Assembly: GCA_022826905.1 (NCBI GenBank)
Contig: JAJDUA010000009.1
Span: 1 to 54,235, forward strand
Direction: 5' to 3'
DNA from: Candidatus Dadabacteria bacterium
GTDB lineage: Bacteria; Desulfobacterota_D; UBA1144; Nemesobacterales; Nemesobacteraceae
DNA: 54,235 bases
A program made the translations under genes and the position numbers. Of the stretch, positions 41,901 through 50,646 are shown one piece after another. Every line of letters begins with the position of its first letter. Within the stretch, counting starts at the first letter, position 1. A model generated the notes under the pieces. It searched no databases. It was not told the origin of the DNA and saw nothing but the letters and a program-made list of their open reading frames with translations.

Positions 41901-43369
41901 TTTCTGCCTCCTCTGCCCCCGGCGTTCTTTTCGGGAGCAAGCACCCAGGTGTCCTTGCTTCCCCCGCCCTGAGACGAATTAACTATCATCGAACCTTTGC
42001 GCAGCGCCACCCTAGTCAGACCTCCTGGCAGGACGAATATTTCTTTTCCGTAGAGAATGAAGGGTCTCAGATCGACATGGCGTCCCTCGAAGTGATCGTC
42101 CGCTATCACGGGAGCCCGGGAGAGGGACATGGTCTTCTGGGCTATGTAGTTTCTGGGGTCCGCCTTTATGTTCTTTTTGGCTTGGGCTAGCTCCTCTTTC
42201 GTCGCCTTGGGCCCGAACACTATCCCGTATCCTCCAGATTCGTTCGCGGGCTTTACGACCAGTTCCTCTATATTGTCGAGCACGTATTTTCTGGCCTCAT
42301 CCTCTTCACAGATATACGTCGGCACGTTCGGAATTATGGGATCTTCTCCCAGGTAGTACTTTATTATCTTCTCAACGTAGGCGTATATTATCTTGTCGTC
42401 GGCCACTCCTCCTCCGGGGGCGTTGGCTATTGCGACGTTCCCGGCCTTGTACGCGCTGAAAAGCCCCGGAACTCCAAGCACTGAATCCGCGCGGAACACC
42501 TGAGGATCGAGGAAGTTATCATCTATCCTTCTGTATATGACGTCCACTTTTTCAAGCCCCCTAGTGGTCTTTAAGTAAACGAAGTTCTCAACCACCATGA
42601 GATCCCTTCCCTCGACAAGTTCTATTCCCATCTCCTTTGCGAGAAACGAGTGCTCGAAGTATGCCGAGTTATGGACCCCCGGGGTGAGAAGCACCACCTT
42701 GGGGTTGGCCGTTCTGTCAGAGAGCAGGTACTGGAGGGTGTCATGGAGGTGGAGCCCGTAATCGCTTATTGGCATTATCTCAACTGTGCCGAACACCTTG
42801 GGAAACGTGCGCTTCAGAAGTTCGCGGTTCTCAAGCACGTAGGAGACTCCGGAGGGGGAACGCAGGTTGTCTTCGAGGATGTAGAAATTTCCGTCCGAAT
42901 GTCTTATGAGGTCCGTTCCCGTGATATGGCACCAGATTTTCTTAGGCGGGGAAAACCCGACGCAGTCAAGGCGAAACTCCCTGCTTGAGAGGATTAGCTC
43001 CTTGGGCACGACCTTGTCCCTCAGGATTTTGCGGTCATTGTATATATCGTCTATGAAGAGGTTAAGGGCGTGGATTCTCTGCTTGAGGCCCCTTTCTATG
43101 AGTTCCCAGTCCTCGGCCGAAACTATCCTAGGAATTATGTCGAAGGGGAAGATGTTCTCCTCCGCACCTTTCTTTTCTTCTGAGTAGAGAGTGAAGGTGA
43201 CCCCCATCTCGAACAGGTTCATCTCGGCCGCTTTCTGCCTCTCGATCAGCTCTCCGTCTGAGAGGCTTTCTATCCTGTCGGTCAGAAAACGGGTCCACTC
43301 ATGCGGGGTGGCGTTATCCTTGAATACCTCGTCGTAAAAACCTTCCGTGTCGTAGTTTTTAAAGTTCAT
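41894..43369 (-). CDS. Circularly permuted ATP-grasp protein (COG2308)
   Basis: This 491-residue protein of the DUF404/DUF407 type is a predicted peptide ligase (amidoligase). Typical segments are ILEDNLRSPSGVSYVLENR, LLTPGVHNSAYFEHSFLA, DVIYRRIDDNFLDPQ, VVKPANESGGYGIVFGPKA and ALRKGSMIVNSSQGGGSKDTWVL. It leads the Anbu operon. Published comparative genomics predicts that such operons make or remove peptide modifications. The partner alpha-E gene begins inside its last codons. Confidence 0.92.
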   Translation of the reverse strand: MNFKNYDTEGFYDEVFKDNATPHEWTRFLTDRIESLSDGELIERQKAAEMNLFEMGVTFTLYSEEKKGAEENIFPFDIIPRIVSAEDWELIERGLKQRIHALNLFIDDIYNDRKILRDKVVPKELILSSREFRLDCVGFSPPKKIWCHITGTDLIRHSDGNFYILEDNLRSPSGVSYVLENRELLKRTFPKVFGTVEIMPISDYGLHLHDTLQYLLSDRTANPKVVLLTPGVHNSAYFEHSFLAKEMGIELVEGRDLMVVENFVYLKTTRGLEKVDVIYRRIDDNFLDPQVFRADSVLGVPGLFSAYKAGNVAIANAPGGGVADDKIIYAYVEKIIKYYLGEDPIIPNVPTYICEEDEARKYVLDNIEELVVKPANESGGYGIVFGPKATKEELAQAKKNIKADPRNYIAQKTMSLSRAPVIADDHFEGRHVDLRPFILYGKEIFVLPGGLTRVALRKGSMIVNSSQGGGSKDTWVLAPEKNAGGRGGRKS

Positions 43370-43649
43370 ATCGGTTTCAAGGACCTTTCCCCGAAGAATC
43401 TAACCAAAAGCGAGGATTATGACAAAGGGTTTTTCGGCATGATTTTCCCACTGATTTGAAGCAGGGAAAAGAAAGTATTCTCCTGAATAGGTTGTATTAG
43501 TTTGTGCCGAGAATAAGGATGTGCAAAGGAGTTTCGCAGCTTAAAAAAGGGCTTTGCGGGAACCAAGAACTCTTGGGTTGATTATCCTGAAAAAAGGGGT
43601 TCCGCCTCGTCTGTCACCAGACAAAAACTTCTGTTTTTTTCGTGAATTG

Positions 43650-43952
43650 TCAGAGGCTCTTGTTTCGCGGTTTTTGGTTTTCTTCAAAACGTGTTTTTGT
43701 CTTACGGTAATCTGCCTCTTTTGAAAGCCAAAACTCTGCACTTCCTCTCAGGACCTTATCCAGCAGGAGTGCGGTATTTCCCGTGATCGCCGACTCACCT
43801 CGTATAACCCGGTTTACGTGCTTTATCGTGTAACCTGTACAGCGTGTGAATTTTTTCAAGGTCAGGTTTTTTCCCTCAAGAATGTCAAGAATCGTATCTC
43901 CGGGGGGCGGATGTGGCCATTTTGGTTCAAACCGATCAAGATTTTCAGTCAT
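43650..43952 (-). CDS. HigA-like antitoxin, orphan short copy
   Basis: This 100-residue XRE-type helix-turn-helix protein starts MTENLDRFEPKW, nearly identical to the start of the longer HigA-ImmA protein just upstream, and stays similar to about residue 85 (GSAEFWLSKEAD versus GSARFWLALEAE). It lacks the ImmA part but has the size of a normal HigA. The preceding toxin gene is reduced to its last codons, so it is an orphan. It may still bind the same operator. Confidence 0.7.
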   Translation of the reverse strand: MTENLDRFEPKWPHPPPGDTILDILEGKNLTLKKFTRCTGYTIKHVNRVIRGESAITGNTALLLDKVLRGSAEFWLSKEADYRKTKTRFEENQKPRNKSL

Positions 43953-43968
43953 GATAGTCTCCAACGAA
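43945..43968 (-). pseudogene. Last codons of a lost higB copy
   Basis: The minus strand reads TTC GTT GGA GAC TAT CAT GAC TGA (FVGDYHD-stop) and overlaps the orphan antitoxin start exactly as the intact toxin (FIGDYHD-stop) overlaps its antitoxin. It is the remnant left after duplication and loss of the toxin. Confidence 0.65.
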
Positions 43969-44045
43969 TAGATAACCAGAAAAGCACGGAAGAGAATTCG
44001 CAAGATGCTCCGACAGGAAGCCGCGCTGATGACAGGCTTTTGAGG

Positions 44046-45143
44046 CTAGCTCTGGTTGGTTCTCCACGCGTAGCGCACTTTCAACCTATTCAGATAGTTC
44101 ATAGCCAAATATCCCTCGTGCTGCATTCGACCGACGACGATACCGGGTGCTACCCCGACTTCATCGGCAAACGCCTTTATGGCTGTTGCGGTACGTTCAA
44201 GGAAAAGAAGGTCCTTCGCTTTTTCTTTCGGGATCAGGAAGTTGCTGGCGAACTCATCTGCCTCTCGTTCACTCTTGGTTTCGTCACCGTTAATTTCAAG
44301 GAATTTCTTCCTTTTCCCGTGAATAAGTATGTGAGCGGCTTCATGGAAAAACGCGAACCACAGGTGATCGTTGGTTTTATGTCGCAGACTGAGCATTATT
44401 AGGGCTTTGTCCGGAGCCAGCCATCGCGTTGCGCCGGTAGCTGGGCACCCGATAGGTGCTGGCTCGAACACAACAACAACGCCGACATCGGCACATGTAT
44501 TGATCAACTGCGGGATGAATGTATTAGGGTCAGTTTCATTTGTAAGTTTGCGGAGATTCAGCAGTTGCTCGGTAAAACCCTGCTTGTTGTATTTCTTGCA
44601 TGAACGCTGCTCCGCTACCTGCTCCCCCCTGCGCAGCCAGGCCGCCACAGAACCGCGTTTCTTTTCGAATTTTCCCGAAGATTTAAAAGCAGCCAGTTCT
44701 AAAGGTGCGGGGTATTCTGACCGCCATTCGGACACCGAGGCGACGCCGAAATACTTCAGACACTCAAGAACCTGATCAGTTTTTTTCGAGTATTTCTTTA
44801 TCCACCCGAAGTCGACCATTTGCTTGAGCGGAAGTTGCTTCAGCCATTCGACCTGACCCTCAAGCTGTTTGGTTTCTTCTGCGCGGGCTATTTCCTCACG
44901 GTGCTCCGCCTCCAGAGCTAGCCAGAATCTCGCGCTTCCACCCAGAACCCGCTCCAACCTAAGCGCGGTATCTTCCGTAATTGTGGCTTTGCCGCGTATT
45001 AACTGGCTTACGTGTTTTGCCGTGTATCCGGCACGGTGTGCGAATTCGGACTGGGTCCAGCTTTTTTCTTCCAAGATGTCCAGAATGGTATCTCCAGGTG
45101 GTGACATCCATTTCGGCTCAAACCGATCAAGATTTTCAGTCAT
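44046..45143 (-). CDS. higA: HigA-type antitoxin fused to ImmA/IrrE metallopeptidase
   Basis: The first 95 residues form the HigA/VapI helix-turn-helix (FAHRAGYTAKHVSQLIRG). The remaining part, after a linker, contains an ImmA/IrrE (COG2856) zinc-peptidase motif HEAAHILIHG with a downstream EREADEFASNFLIP. The 365-residue fusion would bind DNA and the toxin and could be self-regulated by proteolysis. ATG 45143 overlaps the toxin stop by 8 nt; the further upstream in-frame ATG (45164) is inside the toxin gene. A shorter duplicate lies downstream. Confidence 0.88.
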   Translation of the reverse strand: MTENLDRFEPKWMSPPGDTILDILEEKSWTQSEFAHRAGYTAKHVSQLIRGKATITEDTALRLERVLGGSARFWLALEAEHREEIARAEETKQLEGQVEWLKQLPLKQMVDFGWIKKYSKKTDQVLECLKYFGVASVSEWRSEYPAPLELAAFKSSGKFEKKRGSVAAWLRRGEQVAEQRSCKKYNKQGFTEQLLNLRKLTNETDPNTFIPQLINTCADVGVVVVFEPAPIGCPATGATRWLAPDKALIMLSLRHKTNDHLWFAFFHEAAHILIHGKRKKFLEINGDETKSEREADEFASNFLIPKEKAKDLLFLERTATAIKAFADEVGVAPGIVVGRMQHEGYLAMNYLNRLKVRYAWRTNQS

Positions 45144-45465
45144 GATAGTCTCCGATGAATACAATTCGTATTGACCTAACCTCTCTCCATTCCACGCTCC
45201 CGTCCGGGTTCAACGGTATAGGACCATCAAACGCCTCAAACACCAAACGACGCCCTTCAGCTAAATTCAAGGCGAATTGTCCGGTCCGGTCCCCCTTCAA
45301 GGGGTGTGGATTACCAACTGGGATTTCCCCAAGCTTTACCGCCACTTTTAGGTTTCTTAGCCGAGTCCTTAATTTCTTGGACGATGCGCTCCCGAGTTTT
45401 CTGTTCGCGTATTTTTGGTCCTCACATAACTTTTTCAGGTTTGAGTTCAGAAAACTTATGTCCAT
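45136..45465 (-). CDS. higB: RelE/HigB-type toxin
   Basis: This 109-residue protein of the RelE/ParE fold (HigB/killer family) is a predicted ribosome-dependent mRNA interferase. Features are KKLRTRLRNLKVA, NPHPLKGDRTGQFALNL and the C-terminal REVRSIRIVFIGDYHD. The toxin-before-antitoxin order with overlap is that of higBA. The palindrome at 45535-45555 lies about 70 nt upstream of the start and probably controls the pair. Confidence 0.85.
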   Translation of the reverse strand: MDISFLNSNLKKLCEDQKYANRKLGSASSKKLRTRLRNLKVAVKLGEIPVGNPHPLKGDRTGQFALNLAEGRRLVFEAFDGPIPLNPDGSVEWREVRSIRIVFIGDYHD

Positions 45466-45534
45466 CCATAGGAATCCAGATCGAGGATGGCAACCAATTC
45501 TTACTGGTCTGCCGGGCCATTTGCTTTTTAATTA

Positions 45535-45555
45535 TGTTTACCAGATAGGTAAACA
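45535..45555. promoter_or_regulatory. Perfect 8-bp palindrome, probable HigA operator
   Basis: TGTTTACC (45535-45542) and GGTAAACA (45548-45555) are separated by 5 nt. On the minus strand, TTGTTT and TAATTA flank or overlap the dyad at about 16-bp spacing, so a bound repressor would cover the higB promoter. The rest of the 321-bp gap between higB and hslU (45466-45786) holds no recognised gene. Confidence 0.6.
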
Positions 45556-45786
45556 ATAATGGAAAATGAGAAAAAAGCAAATACTGGAACTCGATCATCG
45601 GAGAAGTTCAGAATCAGGGTCGGACAAGGGAAAGAAATATTGCCGCTCTGATTCGGAAAACCTGAGACTGCTCTCATCATTTGATGCAGGAGTTCAGATA
45701 TGCTCTACTGATTTTGAGGTTTTCAACGGACGGACAAAACATCCTTCTGTGTAAAAAGACTGGGTTTGGTTCTATAGAAGATAAAT

Positions 45787-47136
45787 TCAGAGTATGTACC
45801 TGCTTAGGTCCCTGTCCTTGACGATGTCGGCTATTTTCTCCTCAACATAGCTTTTGTCTATGGTGAATTTCTTCTCTTTCATGTCGGGAGCGTTAAAGGA
45901 GATTTCGTCAAGCAGCTTCTCAAGAACGGTGTGAAGCCTCCTTGCCCCTATGTTCTCGGTGGAGCTGTTAACCTCAGCCGCGGTTTCGGCTATTTTCTCT
46001 ATCGCCTCGTCAGTGAAAGAGAGTTTTATGTCCTCGGTCCTCATAAGCTCGGTGTACTGCTTTATGAGCGCGTTTTTGGGTTCGGTGAGGATCCGTATGA
46101 AGTCGTCTCTGGTGAGCGCCTCAAGTTCCACTCTTATGGGAAAACGTCCCTGAAGCTCAGGTATGAGATCGGAAGGCTTTGAGACGTGAAACGCCCCCGC
46201 TCCGATGAAAAGTATGTGGTCGGTTCTGACCATCCCGTGCTTCGTGGTGACGCTGCTCCCCTCGATTATGGGGAGAAGATCTCTCTGCACTCCCTCTCTT
46301 GAAACATCGGGGCCCGAGACGCCGTTTTTCCCGGCGACCTTGTCTATCTCGTCTATGAAGATTATCCCCGAGTTCTCGGTTCTCTCGAGGGCCAGCTGGG
46401 TAACCTTGTCCATGTCTATTAGCTTTCGGGCTTCCTCCTCGGTGAGGATGTCCATGGCCTCGGGCACCTTGACCTTTCTTACCTTCGATTTTTTGGGCAT
46501 GAGGCTGCCGAGCATCTCTGAGATTCCGGGGTCCATCTCCTCGACTCCCGCCTGGCTGAACACCTGTATGGGAAGGCTCCTCGCCGTTATCTCTATCTCG
46601 ACTTCCCTGTCGTCAAGCTTTCCGTCCCAAAGAAGCTTTCTCATCTTCTTCTTGGTCTCGCTCATCCTCTTCTGGGCCTCTTCCATATCTACTTCCGCTT
46701 CAGTAACGGGGCGTGTCGGGACGAGCAGGTCAATGAGCTTGTCCTCGGCAAGCTCCCTGGCTCTCGTGTTAACCGAGAGGGTCTCCTCCTCTGTTACCAT
46801 GTTGACAGCTATCTCGGTTAGGTCCCTTATCATCGACTCTACGTCCCGGCCCACGTAGCCGACTTCCGTGAACTTTGACGCCTCGACCTTTACGAAAGGG
46901 GCCTGGGCGAGTTTAGCCAGGCGCCGGGCTATTTCTGTTTTTCCCACGCCGGTGGGTCCCATCATAAGTATGTTCTTGGGGGATATCTCGTCGCGGAGCT
47001 CAGGGGATACCTTCTGCCTTCTCCACCTGTTCCGAAGCGCCACGCCTACGGCCCTTTTGGCCATGTTCTGCCCGACTATGTACTTGTCTAGTTCCGATAC
47101 TATTTCCCTCGGGGTGAGGTAGGATTCCTGGGACAT
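45787..47136 (-). CDS. hslU: ATP-dependent protease ATPase subunit HslU
   Basis: This 449-residue AAA+ unfoldase feeds substrates to HslV. Walker A is [12 protein letters not shown], Walker B is [10 protein letters not shown] and the pore motif region is [19 protein letters not shown]. The I-domain (about residues 110-240) and the C-terminal tail ending DRDLSRYIL, which docks into HslV, are present. ATG overlaps the hslV stop by one base (TAATG). It is the last gene of xerC-hslV-hslU. Confidence 0.97.
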   Translation of the reverse strand: MSQESYLTPREIVSELDKYIVGQNMAKRAVGVALRNRWRRQKVSPELRDEISPKNILMMGPTGVGKTEIARRLAKLAQAPFVKVEASKFTEVGYVGRDVESMIRDLTEIAVNMVTEEETLSVNTRARELAEDKLIDLLVPTRPVTEAEVDMEEAQKRMSETKKKMRKLLWDGKLDDREVEIEITARSLPIQVFSQAGVEEMDPGISEMLGSLMPKKSKVRKVKVPEAMDILTEEEARKLIDMDKVTQLALERTENSGIIFIDEIDKVAGKNGVSGPDVSREGVQRDLLPIIEGSSVTTKHGMVRTDHILFIGAGAFHVSKPSDLIPELQGRFPIRVELEALTRDDFIRILTEPKNALIKQYTELMRTEDIKLSFTDEAIEKIAETAAEVNSSTENIGARRLHTVLEKLLDEISFNAPDMKEKKFTIDKSYVEEKIADIVKDRDLSRYIL

Positions 47137-47672
47137 TAGTCTATTTCCTCTATGGATATGTGGTTGTTTGTGTAAATGCAGATTCCGGCCGCGATCTCAA
47201 GTGAGCGCTTGACTATCTCCAAGGCGGAGAGCTCCGAGTGCTTCACAAGCGCCAAGGCAGCCGCCTGGGCAAATGGGCCTCCCGAGCCTATTGCTATCAC
47301 GCTTTCATCGGGCTCTATTATGTCTCCGCTTCCCGAGATTATGAGCATGGTTTCGGAGTTAGCGACTATCAGCAGGGCTTCGAGCCTCCTCAGGATTCTG
47401 TCTGTTCTCCATTCTTTTGCCAGCTCCACCGCGGCACGCTCGAGGCTTCCCCGGAATTCCTCCAGCTTCCCCTCGAACTTGTCAAAAAGCGTCATTGCGT
47501 CCGCCGTTGAGCCCGCGAATCCGGCGCAGATCTTCCCGCCGTACATCTTCCTTATCTTGTTCGCTTTATGCTTTACCGCCGTGGCTCCCATGGTCACCTG
47601 GCCGTCGCCCCCCAAGGCCACCCGGTCGTCTTTTTTAACGCATATTATCGTGGTTCCGTGAAACTTGCTCAT
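47136..47672 (-). CDS. hslV: ATP-dependent protease proteolytic subunit HslV
   Basis: This 178-residue Ntn hydrolase has the short propeptide MSKFHG preceding Thr (GTTIICV), the nucleophile. Conserved GGDGQVTMG and [10 protein letters not shown] are present. It forms dodecamers capped by HslU. Spacing of 23 nt from xerC indicates one operon. It is the second proteasome-like peptidase within 7 kb, after Anbu. Confidence 0.97.
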   Translation of the reverse strand: MSKFHGTTIICVKKDDRVALGGDGQVTMGATAVKHKANKIRKMYGGKICAGFAGSTADAMTLFDKFEGKLEEFRGSLERAAVELAKEWRTDRILRRLEALLIVANSETMLIISGSGDIIEPDESVIAIGSGGPFAQAAALALVKHSELSALEIVKRSLEIAAGICIYTNNHISIEEID

Positions 47673-47695
47673 AGTTCTTTTTCCTTCCGTCGCCT

Positions 47696-48571
47696 TTAGG
47701 CATTCGGGTGGGTCTTGTCGTAAACCTCCATTATCCGCTCAACCGAGAGATGGGTGTACCTCTGGGTCGTCGAGAGACTCGCATGGCCGAGCATCTCCTG
47801 GATTGCCCGAAGGTCCGCCCCGCCCGCAAGCAGGTGGGTGGCAAACGAGTGTCTCAGCACGTGGGGACTCACGTTTTTCGATATCCCCGATACTAGACCA
47901 TACTTCTTTATTATCCGTGCGAGGCTTCTCGTTGTTATTCCGCCTCCTCGGGAGTTAAGGAATATATGGTCGGATAAGGGCTTCAGTTCCCCCCTTATAT
48001 CAAGGTACTCCCCGAGGGCGGAAAGTGCCTTTGATCCCACGGGAACGATTCTTTCCTTGTTCCCCTTTCCGCGAACCCTTATTATCGCCTCTCCCATGCT
48101 GATGTCGGCGAGAGTTGTTCCAGCGAGTTCGCTTACCCGGAGGCCGCTTGAGTAAAGAAGCTCGAGAATTGCCCTGTCGCGCACGCGAAGCGGGTTTTTC
48201 TCAGAATCCTTTACGTCGACCAGATTGAACACCTCGTCCACGCTTAAAAACACGGGGAGGTGCTTTTCCTTTTTAGGGGTGCGCACGAGTTTTGCGGGAT
48301 TCTGCGTTGCGAGGCCTTTTCTAACGAGATACGAGAAAAAGGATCTTATCGCCGATACTTTTCTCTCTACCGAGGAGGGGGAATTTTTTCCGTAGAGTGT
48401 CGAGACGTACGCGTTTATGGTCGCAATGTCCGCATCCTCGATTTCTTTCTCTTCTCTTAAGAGAAAATCGCGGAAATTCTCAAGATCGCCCCTGTAGGCC
48501 TTTACCGTGTGTTCCGAGTAGTTTCTTTCGTCCGAGAGGTGTTTTATGAAGCTTTCAAGCAGTTCGTTCAT
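47696..48571 (-). CDS. xerC: Tyrosine recombinase XerC
   Basis: This 291-residue site-specific recombinase resolves chromosome dimers with XerD at dif. The N-terminal core-binding domain is followed by the catalytic residues R (SSGLRVSEL), K ([11 protein letters not shown]), HxxR ([12 protein letters not shown]), H ([10 protein letters not shown]) and Y (RYTHLS). The order xerC-hslV-hslU is known from several bacterial groups. I cannot fully separate XerC from XerD by eye; context favours XerC. Confidence 0.92.
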   Translation of the reverse strand: MNELLESFIKHLSDERNYSEHTVKAYRGDLENFRDFLLREEKEIEDADIATINAYVSTLYGKNSPSSVERKVSAIRSFFSYLVRKGLATQNPAKLVRTPKKEKHLPVFLSVDEVFNLVDVKDSEKNPLRVRDRAILELLYSSGLRVSELAGTTLADISMGEAIIRVRGKGNKERIVPVGSKALSALGEYLDIRGELKPLSDHIFLNSRGGGITTRSLARIIKKYGLVSGISKNVSPHVLRHSFATHLLAGGADLRAIQEMLGHASLSTTQRYTHLSVERIMEVYDKTHPNA

Positions 48572-48661
48572 CTACCCTCAAAATATATACGCTGATTCGC
48601 TTTGGACAAGGGGACGGGAAGGCCTGACATGCGATTTAAACCCGCTATCCGTATTCTGAAT

Positions 48662-49177
48662 TCAGAGGCGTCTTAAATAGCTGCGGGTCATACGACTATA
48701 CCTAAATCTTCGATCATCTCTATGAAATTGACGCAGGAAACTCCTTCTTCGTTGCAGACCAGCGGAATTTTGTAATTCTTCTTTTTTTTTTGGCTTTTGT
48801 TTTTGCTGCCCTTCTAGGGTTACAACAATTTTATTTTTTATTTTTGCGTACGCAATCAACGCGAGATCTTCCTGATCAACCCCTTTGGATTGATCCGTTA
48901 TCTGATATCTTGCTTCCAGTTCCAGTGAAAGTTTCTTTGTTTCGTTGTCAATGGGCGTCTTAATAAAATGATTTTCTCCCAGCCATATACTCAGGGGGTC
49001 TCGTTCCCTGTCTCGTTTTTCTTTCGGGACAATCTGGTCGTAGATGGGCTTGATCAAGATAATGTTGTTTTGAAGCGGAGCTACTTTTTCCCATAGCGAC
49101 GGGAAAATATCAAAGGGATAATTTCTGTTCCAGCACTCTATAAAAATGTTGGCGTCTGTACAGTATTTTCCGCTCAC
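48662..49177 (-). CDS. DUF4411 PIN-domain toxin, C-terminus frameshifted in an A10 run
   Basis: The PIN-like ribonuclease begins YCTDANIFIECWNR with acidic residues D8 and E14, followed by DPLSIWLGENHF and DQEDLALIAYAK. GTG 49177 overlaps the ImmA gene stop by 4 nt (GTGA). After VTLEGQQKQKPKKK the frame runs into unrelated sequence. Shifting frame in the A10 run (minus strand, plus 48782-48791) gives KIPLVCNEEGVSCVNFIEMIEDLGIVV in sections and a stop at 48688, the expected family ending. Removing one A restores the gene. Sequencing error, slippage or real mutation are all possible. Confidence 0.8.
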   Translation of the reverse strand: MSGKYCTDANIFIECWNRNYPFDIFPSLWEKVAPLQNNIILIKPIYDQIVPKEKRDRERDPLSIWLGENHFIKTPIDNETKKLSLELEARYQITDQSKGVDQEDLALIAYAKIKNKIVVTLEGQQKQKPKKKEELQNSAGLQRRRSFLRQFHRDDRRFRYSRMTRSYLRRL

Positions 49178-50309
49178 AGTTCTTTCTCCAGCCGGAGAGC
49201 GTCCGATGCCTTTTTCAGGCCGAACAACCTGCATAATTTGTGAAGTCCGATTTCATTGCTGTGATAAGCCTGAAACAGTGCTCTGGTATAAATATGACCG
49301 TACTGGTCAAGCACTTCATCCGGCCGGTTCCTGCCAAGAGGGGGACTGCTTTCTTTGAGTTGTTTTTTCTGCTGTTCGTAGAGTTCTTGCAGTTCCGACT
49401 CAAGATTCTGATAGATGTCGGAACCGATTATTCCTAATTGTTTCATCCGAACAAGGCAGGCGTAACTGCTCACCTTAAAAGACTCTGCTATCTTTCTGAT
49501 ATCATTAAGATCGTCTGCGCGCAGCTTCCGGGCGACGGCCCGAAATTCTTCTGAAGGCATCAGCACGTTGGCGGCCAGCTCGTCGCACCAGATTTCCGCA
49601 TCCTGATCGCTGTCTCTCCAGTGAGCAATTTCGCTTTTTTTTCTCAGCAAATGACCTAGTTCGTGGATCAGAGAGAATGTCCGCGCTTTTTTTGCGTCAG
49701 AATTGTTGATAATGATGATCGGCAGGGTCGAATGATATATGGCGAGACCCCGGAACTGTCCCTCATCGACATGAGACCAACCTTTGTACTTGCTTGTGGT
49801 GAAAATGAAGATGCTCTTTTCTTCCAGTTTTTTTTCCATTCCCGGAAATCGAGGTTTTCCCCCGCACATTTCAGCCAGTCCCGCACGTGCGCCCCGACGA
49901 CAGGCGCGGGAGCTTCGGATTCCAGCACTGGCGGATTAAACGGTTCGACCGGTTCATCCATGTCTTCCCGTAATTCCAGAACCAGATTGCGAAATCTCTC
50001 CACCATTGCGGTCACGCGGCGGATTTCCGGATGACTGAAAATTTCCTCATAGTTGTCCGTGAACTTACGGAAAGAGAAATTTCTACTGAACTGGTATTGT
50101 TCCGGCAGGGATTCGGAAACGAACACCCATCTAGGCACTTTGTAAAGCTCGGCAAGGGTATCCAACTGATTAAAAGTAGGCTTATGACCTTCCTGTTCTA
50201 TGGCAGCAATTTTCTCAACCCTTTTTTCCACATCGGAAAGGCTAAGACCGATTTGCTCCCGGCATTTACGAAGGATTTCTGGATTAACGTTATCTACTTT
50301 TGCTACCAT
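49174..50309 (-). pseudogene. XRE-ImmA/IrrE antitoxin split by a frameshift in an A8 run
   Basis: The first part (from 50309, MVAKVDNVNPEILRKCREQ) has the XRE helix-turn-helix LSLSDVEKRVEKIAAIEQ and reads to REWKKN. The second part continues in another frame as KKLEEKSIFIFTTSKYKGW and contains the zinc-peptidase motif HELGH followed by CDELAANVLMP. The two join in an A8 run (plus 49828-49835); adding one A makes a single protein of about 378 residues. It is coupled by GTGA overlap to the DUF4411 PIN gene, a known pairing. It may be an assembly indel rather than a true pseudogene. Confidence 0.8.
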
Positions 50310-50402
50310 AAGTTCATATCTCTGGCTGCTCAAGTACGCAATTGCGGCAACAGTATCTTTTTCTGATCAGAGCGATTATTAAAAAATAACACGCAGGCAA
50401 GG

Positions 50403-50585
50403 AAAATTGAAGCGATTTCACAGCGCCGTGCGCATGGTAGGGTCGTTTCCGCTGACTTTAAAGGCATGGAAGCGCTCCGGGACTTGGCGGGAAATGATTT
50501 CGTCTGCGGTATCGCGTGGGCCATCGGGACGGACAATGCAGGAAGCGGGGAAATTCGTTGCGTTATCTTGAAGGTGGTATTTTAG
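50403..50585 (+). pseudogene. 3' relic of a DUF4143 ATPase gene
   Basis: The plus strand reads VVSADFKGMEALRDLAGNDFVCGIA and ends in TAG at 50585. It matches the C-terminus of the intact gene at 51968 (VSSADFKGMGVLRDLTKDDFICGVV) residue for residue over about 24 positions. The rest of the gene is absent. It occupies the gap of about 310 bp between the XRE-ImmA locus and the Fic gene. Confidence 0.75.
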
Positions 50586-50646
50586 CACCGCCTTATTAAT
50601 CATAAGAGGGATGCGGAATGATTTGTGAATGCTATGCTTATGGCTC

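Noticed and set aside
46205-46858. Plus-strand 217-codon frame opposite hslU
   Set aside because: Antisense shadow with Ser/Leu-rich composition and no family resemblance.
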